The notes below the pieces were generated by a model that was given only the letters and a program-made list of their open reading frames with translations, was not told the origin of the DNA and searched no databases. 64,000 nt of DNA from NCBI RefSeq assembly GCF_022690685.1, contig NZ_JALCYY010000002.1, forward strand, positions 62,001-126,000. The letters run 5' to 3'. A program made the position numbers and the translations under genes. This stretch comes from Anaeromyxobacter terrae. GTDB lineage: Bacteria; Myxococcota; Myxococcia; Myxococcales; Anaeromyxobacteraceae. Positions 38,905 through 47,083 of the stretch are shown piece by piece. Each line of letters begins with the position of its first letter. Position 1 is the stretch's first letter.

Positions 38905-39042
38905 CTCCCGTACCGCGCGACCGCGCTGGGCTCCGACATTTCGAGCGACCCCGAACGACCTCCGCCGGCCGTTGAATGCGACCAGGTCTCGGGCGCACCG
39001 TGTGTCACCGGCCGCGTCGGCCGGGAGCTGGAGGAAATCGCG

Positions 39043-39453
39043 ATGGCGCGTATCTCGATCAAGCGGTTCTCGTCGCCCGACGAGACCCGTCCGTTCACGG
39101 ACAACGGGCACGCAGAGATCCTGAAGTTCGGCGACGGAGTCGTGGGGCGGGGCGTGTTCGAGCCGGGCTGGCGCTGGTCGACGCACGTGAAGCCGATCGC
39201 CGGCACCCGGAGCTGCCAGGCCGCGCACTCCGGCTACGTGGTCTCGGGCCGGATGCACCTCGTGATGGACGACGGCGAGGAGGCGGAGATGGGAGCAGGC
39301 GACTACGCCGTCATCCCTCCCGGGCACGACGCCTGGACGGTCGGCGACGAGGCCTGTGTCATGATCGACTTCGCCGGCATGGAGCACTACGCGGAAGGCC
39401 GGACCGCGCGCGCTCAGCCCGGCGCGGAGACCCAGCCCAGCGCCCATCACTGA
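39043..39453 (+). CDS. Single-domain cupin protein
   Basis: A 136-residue protein with a compact cupin barrel: FEPGWRWSTHVKPIAG and CQAAHSGYVVSGRMHLVMDDGEE, then GAGDYAVIPPGHDAWTVGDE. The usual metal-binding histidines are partly present (H54, H68 region, H95). Function unknown; such small cupins are often enzymes or ligand sensors. It is monocistronic with a strong shared hairpin downstream. Confidence 0.8.
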   Translation: MARISIKRFSSPDETRPFTDNGHAEILKFGDGVVGRGVFEPGWRWSTHVKPIAGTRSCQAAHSGYVVSGRMHLVMDDGEEAEMGAGDYAVIPPGHDAWTVGDEACVMIDFAGMEHYAEGRTARAQPGAETQPSAHH

Positions 39454-39475
39454 GCGCGTGTCCCGACTCGACCGA

Positions 39476-39503
39476 GGCGCCGGGCGCTCTTCAGCCCGGC
39501 GCC
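39476..39503. terminator. Bidirectional hairpin between cupin and SRPBCC genes
   Basis: GGCGCCGGGC and GCCCGGCGCC form a perfect 10-bp stem with the loop GCTCTTCA, 23 bp after the cupin stop and 15 bp from the end of the convergent SRPBCC gene. Confidence 0.6.
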
Positions 39504-39517
39504 TGCGGTCGAGCGCG

Positions 39518-40021
39518 CTACCGCCGTGGCGAGGTCGGCGGCGGCGGCTCGGCGCGAGGCGCCATCGCGGGCGGCTCCCCGGCCCTCACGGCGGTCTCGA
39601 GCCGCTCCTTCAGGTTGTGGAGCAGGGTCTCGGCCTCGCGCTCGTTCGAGTGGCGGAGGAACAGCTCCGCCACGTGCCCGAGCAGCGGCAATGGGAGCTC
39701 GTAGTCGACCTTGACCGCCACCTCGGTCCCGTGGTCGCGCTGCGTGAAGGTCCATTCGAGCGTGCTCGGGATCCCCTTCTCGTTCTTCGTCACCCGGCGC
39801 GTGGGCCGCACCGCCTCGATGGTCTCCGACCGTCCGTGAAAGCGCAGGCCCGCCATCTTGTACGTCCAGTCCCAGCTCGACCTGCCGCCCTCCATCAGCT
39901 GGACGTTCGAGACCTCCACCAGGCTCGGCCAGATCTCGAGCAGGTTCTTCGGGTCGCCCAGGTACTCGAACACCCGCGTGGCCTCCACCTCGATGAGGAT
40001 CTTCTTCTCGATCCTTTCCAT
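39518..40021 (-). CDS. SRPBCC-family (START-like) ligand-binding protein
   Basis: The 167-residue protein follows the START/polyketide cyclase-like pattern: MERIEKKILIEVEATRVFEYLGDPKNLLEIWPSLVEVSNV, then WTYKMAGLRFHGRSETIEAVRP, STLEWTFTQRDHGTEVAVKVDYELPLPLLG and a long C-terminal helix. These domains hold hydrophobic ligands in a deep pocket. The Pro-rich C-terminus is probably disordered. No neighbour indicates the ligand. Confidence 0.85.
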   Translation of the reverse strand: MERIEKKILIEVEATRVFEYLGDPKNLLEIWPSLVEVSNVQLMEGGRSSWDWTYKMAGLRFHGRSETIEAVRPTRRVTKNEKGIPSTLEWTFTQRDHGTEVAVKVDYELPLPLLGHVAELFLRHSNEREAETLLHNLKERLETAVRAGEPPAMAPRAEPPPPTSPRR

Positions 40022-40176
40022 GACTCTCCTCGCCCCCGGGCTTCAGCCCGGCCGCATGAACGTAGCCATCCTCGGAGGTCATGCTCGCCCTCTCGTCGGG
40101 AGAAATCGCGGGTGCGGGCGCGCGGGGGAGACCGGTGCTCGCCCGGCGAGCAGCACGCTCGCGCGCTGGGGGCGCG

Positions 40177-41436
40177 TCAGCGCCTCGCCGACGGCGCGCC
40201 GCCTCCGGCGCGCTCCTCGTCGGGCACCACCCTGCGGAAGCTGCGCCAGAGCGCGAGGTCGTAGAGGATCTTGAGCCCGCCCGACACGAAGAACGGGACC
40301 GACGCCAGCGCCGCGCTCGCGTAGAGCGGCCCGGCGGCGAGCGGCGCGAGGGCGGCGCCGATCGTGCGCGCGATGCCGGTCACGCCCGCCGCCGCGGAGC
40401 GCTCGTCGGGCTCCACGACCGCCATCGTGTAGGACTGCCGCGTCGGCACGTCCATCTGCGAGATGGAGAACCGGACGAGGAGCACGGCGATCGCGAGCGG
40501 CAGCGTCGGCATGAGCGGCACGAGCACGAGGAGCACGTTCGAGGGCAGGTGCGTCAGCACCATCGTGTTCACGAGCCCGATGCGGCGGGCGATCCATGCG
40601 GCGGACAGCGCGGAGATGCCCGCGAGCAGGTTCGCCCCGAAGAAGATCGCGCCGAGCGTCGCCGGCCCGACTCCGAAGCGCGCGTGGAACCACCAGGCGA
40701 CGAAGCTCTGGACCACGAACCCGCCGGCGAACGCGTCGACGGAGAACAGCGCCGAGAGCCGGAGGACGGTGTCGCGCGAGCGGTGCAGCCCGAGGCGAGA
40801 CCGGCGGGGCGCCGCGGGCGCGGTCGGCGCCTCGACCGCGGGCGACAGGCGCGTGAACACCGCGGCGAGCGCCAGCCCCGCCACGCCGTAGCCCGCCATG
40901 ACGGCGCGGTAGCTCGCGAGCGGCGCGACGCCGCGCGCCTGGAGCGCGCCCGCGAGCGCCCCGCCGGCGAGCGCGCCGAGCGCGGTCGCCGCGGCCCCGG
41001 CGAGCTGGTACCACGCGAACGCGGAGGTCCGCCGCTCCGCGGGCAGCTCCTGCGAGAGCGCCGCCTGCTCGACCGCCAGGAACGGGCCGACCTCGTTCCC
41101 CGAGGGGCTCACCACCCCGACCGTCGCCGCGAGGAGGAGGAGCGCGAACGAGGTCGTGGCGGCGAAGACGGCGCCCGCGAGCGCCATGAGGGCGGCGCCA
41201 GCGACGAGCATGCGCCGGCGGCCCCACCGGTCGGCGTGGGTGGTGATCCAGAGCGAGAGCGCCGTGTCGCCGAGCAGCGTCAGCGTGAGGAGCGCACCGA
41301 TCCGCCGCTCGCCGTAGCCCGCCGCGGAGAGGTGGAGCACGAGCACCACCGAGACCAGGCCGTACGCGAAGAGCCTGAGGGAGCGCGACGCGAAGAGGAC
41401 CGGGACGTCGCGCCGGGGCGCCGGGGCGGGCGTCAT
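40177..41436 (-). CDS. Major facilitator superfamily transporter
   Basis: A 419-residue protein with about twelve spans in two halves. The MFS loop 2-3 motif is present as DRWGRRRMLVAG, and the central loop is charged. Drug or metabolite export is possible; substrate unknown. The ATG at 41436 overlaps the stop of the DUF3037 gene as ATGA, so the transporter is probably translated with DUF3037 and the HipA-like kinase. An upstream start at 41508 would overlap that gene by 76 bases and is unlikely. Confidence 0.87.
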   Translation of the reverse strand: MTPAPAPRRDVPVLFASRSLRLFAYGLVSVVLVLHLSAAGYGERRIGALLTLTLLGDTALSLWITTHADRWGRRRMLVAGAALMALAGAVFAATTSFALLLLAATVGVVSPSGNEVGPFLAVEQAALSQELPAERRTSAFAWYQLAGAAATALGALAGGALAGALQARGVAPLASYRAVMAGYGVAGLALAAVFTRLSPAVEAPTAPAAPRRSRLGLHRSRDTVLRLSALFSVDAFAGGFVVQSFVAWWFHARFGVGPATLGAIFFGANLLAGISALSAAWIARRIGLVNTMVLTHLPSNVLLVLVPLMPTLPLAIAVLLVRFSISQMDVPTRQSYTMAVVEPDERSAAAGVTGIARTIGAALAPLAAGPLYASAALASVPFFVSGGLKILYDLALWRSFRRVVPDEERAGGGAPSARR

Positions 41437-41837
41437 GGCGCGGGAGGCGCGGGCTGCCGCACCATGCGATCGAGGAGCTTCTCGAGCGCGCGCGCGGGGT
41501 CCACGCACGTGCCCGAGTGCACCGGGCCGACCTGGATGACGGTGCTCCGCGGCGCGACGAGCCAGTGGAAGCGCTCCCGGAGCGAGAGCCGGCCGATGGG
41601 CCCGCTCCCCTCCCCGCCCGCGGCGACGCGCGACAGCGCGGCGAGGTGCTCCTCGACGAGCGGGAGGTCCACGTCCGGGAAGAGGGCGCGGAGGCGCGTG
41701 CGGTCGAGCTCGACGCGCGCGCCGAGGAAGTCCTGCTCGAGGCAGAAGAGGACCACGCCCGCGTTCACGAACTCCTCGCGCTCCACGCGCGGGACGACGC
41801 GGACGATCGCATAGTCAAACGAGCAGTGCGCGGGCAC
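41433..41837 (-). CDS. DUF3037-family protein
   Basis: The 134-residue protein has the DUF3037 features FDYAIVRVVPRVEREEFVNAGVVLFCLEQDFLGARVELD and a C-terminal SGTCVDPARALEKLLDRMV. Function unknown. The gene overlaps the 3' end of the HipA-like kinase gene by 23 bases and the MFS gene by 4, an arrangement suggesting co-expression. In other genomes DUF3037 genes also often neighbour HipA-like kinases (established context, mechanism unknown). Confidence 0.85.
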   Translation of the reverse strand: MPAHCSFDYAIVRVVPRVEREEFVNAGVVLFCLEQDFLGARVELDRTRLRALFPDVDLPLVEEHLAALSRVAAGGEGSGPIGRLSLRERFHWLVAPRSTVIQVGPVHSGTCVDPARALEKLLDRMVRQPAPPAP

Positions 41838-42594
41838 GTTCCGCCTCCTCCACGAAGAGCTCGGCCGCCGCGAGGCGGCGCTCGAGGAGCCGCACGTACG
41901 CCGCGCGGTGCTCCGCGATCGAGGCGAAGCGCGGCTCCCCGTCGAGCCACGCGTCGGGCACCTCCGCCACGGCGCGCGCGACGGCGCCTCCCCCGAGCCT
42001 CGCCGCGAGGCGCTCGCCGGCGGCGGGGATCTCTCCCGCCCACGGCAGGAGCACGTGATCCTTCACCGCGCGAAAGGGCGTGAGCGCCGGGTCCGGCGTG
42101 TCTGGCCAGGCGTGGTGGAAGTAGAGGGACGCGCCGTGGTCGATGAGCCACAGCCGCCGGTGCCAGCAGAGGAGGTTGGAGTTCCGCGCGGTGCGATCGA
42201 CGTTCGTCACGAGCGCGTCGAAGAACACGACCTCCGACGCCTCCGCGGAGGAGGGCGGCGGGCCCGCGACCGGATCGAACGTGGCGCTGCCGGGCAGGTA
42301 GTCGAGGCCGACGTTCGCGCCGACGCTCGCCTTCAGGAGATCGCGGATCTCCTCGTCCGGCTCGTTCCGCCCGAGCTCCGGTCCGACCTCGAGCCGGACG
42401 AGCTCGGGCACGGGAAGCCCCGCCGCGCGCGCGAGCTCGCCCGCGATCACCTCCGCGACGAGCGCCTTCGGCCCCTGCCCCGCGCCCCGGAACTTCGCGA
42501 CGTAGAGGCCGTCGTCGTCGCCCTCGACGATGGCCGGGAGCGAGCCGCCCTCGCGCAGCGGCGTCACGTAGCGGGTGGCGGTGACGGTCCTCAT
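41815..42594 (-). CDS. HipA-like kinase domain protein
   Basis: A 259-residue protein with a compact HipA-type kinase fold: a nucleotide-binding lysine in LYVAKFRGAGQG, an E in VAEVIAGELARAAGLPVPE, the catalytic loop FFDALVTNVDRTARNSNLL and metal-binding LIDHG. It is much shorter than canonical HipA (about 440 residues) and lacks its N-terminal subdomain and a HipB-type DNA-binding partner. The family phosphorylates proteins, for instance tRNA synthetases in true HipA; targets here are unknown. First gene of the three-gene unit with DUF3037 and MFS. Confidence 0.83.
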   Translation of the reverse strand: MRTVTATRYVTPLREGGSLPAIVEGDDDGLYVAKFRGAGQGPKALVAEVIAGELARAAGLPVPELVRLEVGPELGRNEPDEEIRDLLKASVGANVGLDYLPGSATFDPVAGPPPSSAEASEVVFFDALVTNVDRTARNSNLLCWHRRLWLIDHGASLYFHHAWPDTPDPALTPFRAVKDHVLLPWAGEIPAAGERLAARLGGGAVARAVAEVPDAWLDGEPRFASIAEHRAAYVRLLERRLAAAELFVEEAERARALLV

Positions 42595-42794
42595 CCGTGC
42601 AGGTTACCGCGGCAGGGAGGCGCCCGCGACCGTGCGGCGATCGCTGCCTCCCCGGCCGGCTCCCGCTCCGCCGCGCGACAAGGAACCACCCTTGCCTCGG
42701 CGTGACGAGCGCTTATGCGTGGATCGAGGTTCACTTCGAGCGGCCCGCTCGGACGGCTCTGCAAGGTGCTCCCGCGCCGCGACGGGAGACACCG

Positions 42795-43811
42795 ATGTTC
42801 GAGAGCGTCCTGAGGCGGGAGGCCACCGGCAAGCGGCCGGCTCCGGAGTGTCCCGTTCGCGATCCCGTCCTTGCCGGGAGCCTCTTCGAGAGGATCGCGC
42901 CGTTCCCGCCCGGAGCCATTCCGCCCGCCAGGCGCGGGAGCGCGCCCGACCGGGGCTTCCCCTCCGCCGGAGCGCCCGCGCCGTCGTTCGAGGCCGTCGG
43001 GAGACGCGACCTCGGCCGCCGCACGCGCCGGCGGATGGCCTGGGCGACGCTCGCGGCGAGCGCGGAGGCGATGGCGATCGGGTGCGCGGGGGTGATCGCC
43101 TGGGCGACCGAGGAGCCTCCCCCCGAGGCGCCGGCGGTCGTCGAGGTGCGGTTCGCCTCCTCCCTGCCGCGTCGGGCGGGACCGCCGCGCGCGCCCGGGG
43201 CACCCCGCGCGCCCGCGGCCGCCGCGCGCCCGCGAGACGTTCCGGGACGAGCGCGCGCCCTCGCGCGTATTCCGCCGCCGCGCCCGGCCGCGCTCCTCCA
43301 GCCGCGCGAGGTGCCGGTGCAGATGCGCGCGCCCGACCCGGGCGAACCGAGCGAGGACGTCGGGCTCGCAGAGGCACCCGAGGCAGCCGCCGGCGCGGTG
43401 GACGAGGGCGTGGTGGGCGGGATCCCCGGCGGCGTGGGAGGGGGCGAGTGGGGCGCGGGCGACGGGCTCGCCGCTCCGCCGGGCTCCTCCGCCGGGATCG
43501 AGGACGCGCCGCGCTGGGCGACGGCGGGGTTCCGCGCGGCGACCGAGGCCGAGCCCGGCTGCGTGGCGCGCTCGGTCCGGCTCCCGCGCGAGCTCGCCGG
43601 CTTCACGTCCGGGCCGATGGTCGTGCGGTTCGCGGTGCTCGCGAGCGGCGCGGTCGATCGAATCGAGATCCTGAGTGGGATGCCGGACGCGCGGGTCCGT
43701 CAGGCGATCGCGGACGCCGTCCGCCGCTGCCGCTGGAGAGCCGGCGCCGACGCGCAGGGCCGCCCGACCGCGCTCTGGCTCATCCTCCCGATCCGCTTCG
43801 AGAGCGTGTGA
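42795..43811 (+). CDS. TonB-family energy-transducer-like protein
   Basis: The 338-residue protein has a cytoplasmic Arg/Pro-rich segment, one membrane span near residues 80-105 (MAWATLAASAEAMAIGCAGVIAW), a long Pro/Ala/Gly-rich periplasmic spacer and a C-terminal TonB-like fold (GPMVVRFAVLASGAVDRIEILSGMPD to CRWRAGADAQGRPTALWLILPIRF). It would couple the proton motive force to outer-membrane receptors if ExbBD are supplied elsewhere. The ATG at 42795 has GGGAG upstream; longer upstream frames are non-coding. The N-terminal cytoplasmic part is longer than in typical TonB. Confidence 0.75.
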   Translation: MFESVLRREATGKRPAPECPVRDPVLAGSLFERIAPFPPGAIPPARRGSAPDRGFPSAGAPAPSFEAVGRRDLGRRTRRRMAWATLAASAEAMAIGCAGVIAWATEEPPPEAPAVVEVRFASSLPRRAGPPRAPGAPRAPAAAARPRDVPGRARALARIPPPRPAALLQPREVPVQMRAPDPGEPSEDVGLAEAPEAAAGAVDEGVVGGIPGGVGGGEWGAGDGLAAPPGSSAGIEDAPRWATAGFRAATEAEPGCVARSVRLPRELAGFTSGPMVVRFAVLASGAVDRIEILSGMPDARVRQAIADAVRRCRWRAGADAQGRPTALWLILPIRFESV

Positions 43812-43839
43812 GCGCGCCGGCTCGGGGGCGCCGGAGCCG

Positions 43840-45477
43840 CTATCTCGCGGCGCCCAGGTGCCGGAGCCCCGGCCCCTCGCGACCGGTGCGCGCCACGTAC
43901 TCCCCGTAGCCGCCGCCGTAGGCGACCGGACCGTCGGGCGTGAGCTCCAGCACGCGATTCGTGAGCGCGGAGAGGAAGCGCCGATCGTGGGAGACGAGCA
44001 GCATCGTCCCCTCGTACCCGGCGAGCGCCCGCACCAGCATCTCCTTGGTCGAGACGTCGAGGTGGTTCGTGGGCTCGTCGAGCACGAGGAAGTTCGGCGG
44101 ATCGTAGAGGAGCTGCGCGAGGACGAGGCGCGCCTTCTCGCCGCCGGAGAGCACCTTGCAGCGCTTCTCGATCTCGTCGCCGGAGAAGCCGAAGCAGCCC
44201 GCGAGCGTCCTCAGCGAGCCGATCGACGCGCGCGGGAAGGCGTCCTGGAGCGTCTCCCAGACCGTCCGGTCGGGGACGAGCAGCTCCATCGCGTGCTGGG
44301 CGAAGTAGCCCATCTTCACGCTCCCGCCCACCGCGACGGTCCCCGCGTCCGGCGCGGTCTCGCCGGCGACCATCTTGAGCAGGGTCGACTTGCCCGCGCC
44401 GTTCGCGCCGAGCACGCACCAGCGCTCGCCGCGGCGCACGAGGAAGTCGAGGCCGTCGTGGACGGCGCGAGACCCGTAGCGCTTCACGACGCCCGCGAGC
44501 TTCGCCACGTCCTCGCCGGAGCGGGGGGCGGCGCGGAACTCGAAGTCGACGGTCTTGCGGACGCGCGGCGGCTCGACCTTCTCGATCTTGTCGAGCTTCT
44601 TCACGCGCGACTGCACCTGCGCGGCGTGGGAGGCGCGCGCCTTGAACCGCTCGATGAACGCGAGCTCCTTCTTGAGCATCGCCTGCTGGCGATCGAACTG
44701 CGCCTGCTGGTGCGCGTCCGCGATGGCGCGCTCGCGCTCATAGAAGTCGTAGTCGCCCGAGTAGGAGGTGAGCTCGCCGCCGTCGATCTCGACGATCTTG
44801 GAGACGACGCGGTTCATGAACTCCCGGTCGTGGGAGGTCATGAGGATGGCGCCGTCGTAGGCCTGCAGGAACTCCTCGAGCCAGATGATCGACTCGAGGT
44901 CGAGGTGGTTCGAGGGCTCGTCGAGGAGCATCGCGTCGGGGCGCATGAGGAGGATGCGCGCGAGCGCGACGCGCATCTTCCAGCCGCCGGAGAGCGCCCC
45001 CACGTCGCCGTCCATCATCTCGGTCGTGAAGCCGAGGCCGCCCAGGATCTCCCGGGCGCGCGCCTCGAGCGCGTAGCCTCCCAGCTCGTCGAAGCGGGCC
45101 TGGACGTTCCCGAACCGCTCGACGAGCGCCTCCAGCTCGTCCGCCCGCTCCGGATCGGCGAGCGCGTGCTCGAGCGCGTGCAGCTCCGCCGCGACCGAGG
45201 ACACCGGGCCGGCGCCGTCCATCGTCTCCTCGACGGCGCTCCGGCCGGACATCTCCCCGACGTCCTGCGAGAAGTGGCCGACGGTGACGCCGCGGTCGAT
45301 CGAGACGTTGCCCTCGTCCGGCTCCTCCTCGCGGGTGACGAGGCGGAACAGGGTGGACTTGCCGGCGCCGTTCGGCCCGACGAGGCCGACCTTCTCGCCG
45401 CGGAGGAGGACGGCCGACGCCTCGACGAAGAGGAGCTGCCGGCCGTGCTGCTTGGAGATGCCGTCGAAGCGGATCAC
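43840..45477 (-). CDS. ABC-F family ATPase (EttA/Uup/YbiT-like)
   Basis: A 545-residue soluble protein with two ABC domains: Walker A GPNGAGKST and GANGAGKST, signatures LSGGWKMRVALARIL and LSGGEKARLVLAQLL, and Walker B LLDEPSNHLD and LDEPTNHLD. They are joined by a charged helical linker with the ABC-F P-site tRNA-interaction motif region (RERAIADAHQQAQFDRQQAML). No membrane domain is present. ABC-F proteins act on the ribosome in translation control or antibiotic protection. The short linker and lack of a C-terminal coiled coil fit a housekeeping YbiT-like role. Confidence 0.94.
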   Translation of the reverse strand: MIRFDGISKQHGRQLLFVEASAVLLRGEKVGLVGPNGAGKSTLFRLVTREEEPDEGNVSIDRGVTVGHFSQDVGEMSGRSAVEETMDGAGPVSSVAAELHALEHALADPERADELEALVERFGNVQARFDELGGYALEARAREILGGLGFTTEMMDGDVGALSGGWKMRVALARILLMRPDAMLLDEPSNHLDLESIIWLEEFLQAYDGAILMTSHDREFMNRVVSKIVEIDGGELTSYSGDYDFYERERAIADAHQQAQFDRQQAMLKKELAFIERFKARASHAAQVQSRVKKLDKIEKVEPPRVRKTVDFEFRAAPRSGEDVAKLAGVVKRYGSRAVHDGLDFLVRRGERWCVLGANGAGKSTLLKMVAGETAPDAGTVAVGGSVKMGYFAQHAMELLVPDRTVWETLQDAFPRASIGSLRTLAGCFGFSGDEIEKRCKVLSGGEKARLVLAQLLYDPPNFLVLDEPTNHLDVSTKEMLVRALAGYEGTMLLVSHDRRFLSALTNRVLELTPDGPVAYGGGYGEYVARTGREGPGLRHLGAAR

Positions 45478-45547
45478 GGGACGGGCGTTTTCGCACGCCC
45501 CGGCCCGCGCTTCAACCCGCGCGGGCGCGGGGCCCGCTCCGGCGCCG

Positions 45548-46504
45548 TCAGGAGATCCAGCCCGCCCGCACGGCGAGGAGCGTGGCGCCGCCCATGGCGA
45601 TCCACAGGAGCACCCCGTGCGCGAGCGGGCGCGCCCCGACCTCTCGGAGCGCCTCGCGCGAGAGGTTCGCGCCGACCAGGAAGAGCGTGAGGACGAGCGC
45701 TCGCCGGGCGACGAGCGCGAGGGCGCTCGCCGCGGGCGCCGCGGCGGGGACGAACGTGGCGACCGCCGCCGCCACCACGAAGCCGGCGATGAACCACGGG
45801 AACGCCGCGCGACCCGCGGCCGCCCTCCCCGCGCGCCGCTCGAGCGCGGCGAGCGCCACCGTGACGGGGAGGATCCAGAGCGCGCGGGCGAGCTTCACTG
45901 CCGTGGCGACCTCGAGCGCGCGCGGCCCGTACTGCAGCGCGGCCCCGACGACCGAGCTCGTGTCGTGGACGGCGAGCGCCGCCCACGCGCCGAAGGGCGC
46001 CTCGGCGAGCCCCACGGCGTGCCCGAGCGGCGGCGCCACCACGAGGGCCACCGCGTTCAGCAGGAACACCGTCCCGAGCGCGACCGTGACCTCTCGGTCG
46101 TCTGCCTGGATCGCGGGGGCGGCCGCGGCGATCGCGCTGCCGCCGCAGATCGCGGTGCCGACCGTGATGAGGAGGCCGGTCTTGCCGCGCACGCGGAGCG
46201 CGCGGACGAGGAGCGCGCCGATCGCGAAGGAGGCGGCGATGGTGACCACCGTGTAGCCGAAGCCGCGCGCCCCGGCCCGCGCGACCGCGCCGAGGTCCAT
46301 GCCGAAGCCGAGCCCGACCACCGCGAGCGGCAGGAGCTTCTTCGAGAGACGATGGGTGAGCGCCTGGGCGGGGTTGCCGGCCGCGAGCGCGATGGCCGCC
46401 CCCGCGAGGAGCGCGCCGGCGGAGGAGGCGGCGAGGGCGGCCCACGCGGCCCCCGCGAGGAGGAGCGCGTGCCGGAGGCCCGGGCGACTCGCGTCGTCGG
46501 TCAT
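45548..46504 (-). CDS. YeiH-family putative sulfate exporter
   Basis: The 318-residue membrane protein has about ten spans and the PF03601 hallmarks LLPLAVVGLGFGMDLGAVARAG, VGTAICGGSAIAAAAPAI, AVHDTSSVVGAALQYG and LFLVGANLSREALREVGARP. Family members are annotated as sulfate or sulfonate exporters, with limited experimental support. The sulfate-uptake locus is about 7 kb away, but no operator copy was found here. Confidence 0.9.
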   Translation of the reverse strand: MTDDASRPGLRHALLLAGAAWAALAASSAGALLAGAAIALAAGNPAQALTHRLSKKLLPLAVVGLGFGMDLGAVARAGARGFGYTVVTIAASFAIGALLVRALRVRGKTGLLITVGTAICGGSAIAAAAPAIQADDREVTVALGTVFLLNAVALVVAPPLGHAVGLAEAPFGAWAALAVHDTSSVVGAALQYGPRALEVATAVKLARALWILPVTVALAALERRAGRAAAGRAAFPWFIAGFVVAAAVATFVPAAAPAASALALVARRALVLTLFLVGANLSREALREVGARPLAHGVLLWIAMGGATLLAVRAGWIS

Positions 46505-46603
46505 GGCGCGCAGCCATACCTCACGAGCCACGCGGGGCGGGAGCGAAAACCTCGCCGCCGCGCGGGCGTCGCGCCGCGGCAGGGCGCGCGCTAGACGAGG
46601 ACG

Positions 46604-46984
46604 ATGGCGCTGCCCGAGGACACGCTCCCCGAGAAGACGCGCGCCGCCCTCGACGCGGGCGTGCGCCTCTTCGACGCCGGCCGCTTCTTCGATGCGCACG
46701 AGGTGTGGGAGGACGCGTGGCGCGCCGAGACCGGGGCGCGTCGGCTCGCGCTCCAGGGACTCATCCAGATCGCCGCCGGGTTCCACAAAGGGCTCGTCCA
46801 GGGCCGGCCCACGGGGATGGTGCGGCTGCTCGATGCCGGGCTCGGGAAGCTCGCAGCGTGCGGCGGCATCGGCGGGCTCGAGCTCTCCGCGTTCCGCCTC
46901 GAGGTGGAGCGCTGGCGCGACGCCGCGGGGAGGTGGGCGGCTTGCGGGGAGCGGCCGGGGATGCGGGTTCCCAGGCTCGGGTGA
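46604..46984 (+). CDS. DUF309-domain protein
   Basis: The 126-residue helical protein carries the DUF309 signature FDAGRFFDAHEVWEDAWRAE followed by LQGLIQIAAGFHKG, a small conserved family of unknown function. It stands alone, divergent from the YeiH-like gene. A G-rich hexanucleotide array starts directly at its stop codon. Confidence 0.85.
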   Translation: MALPEDTLPEKTRAALDAGVRLFDAGRFFDAHEVWEDAWRAETGARRLALQGLIQIAAGFHKGLVQGRPTGMVRLLDAGLGKLAACGGIGGLELSAFRLEVERWRDAAGRWAACGERPGMRVPRLG

Positions 46985-47071
<87 letters not shown>

Positions 47072-47083
47072 CCTCCTCGCCTC

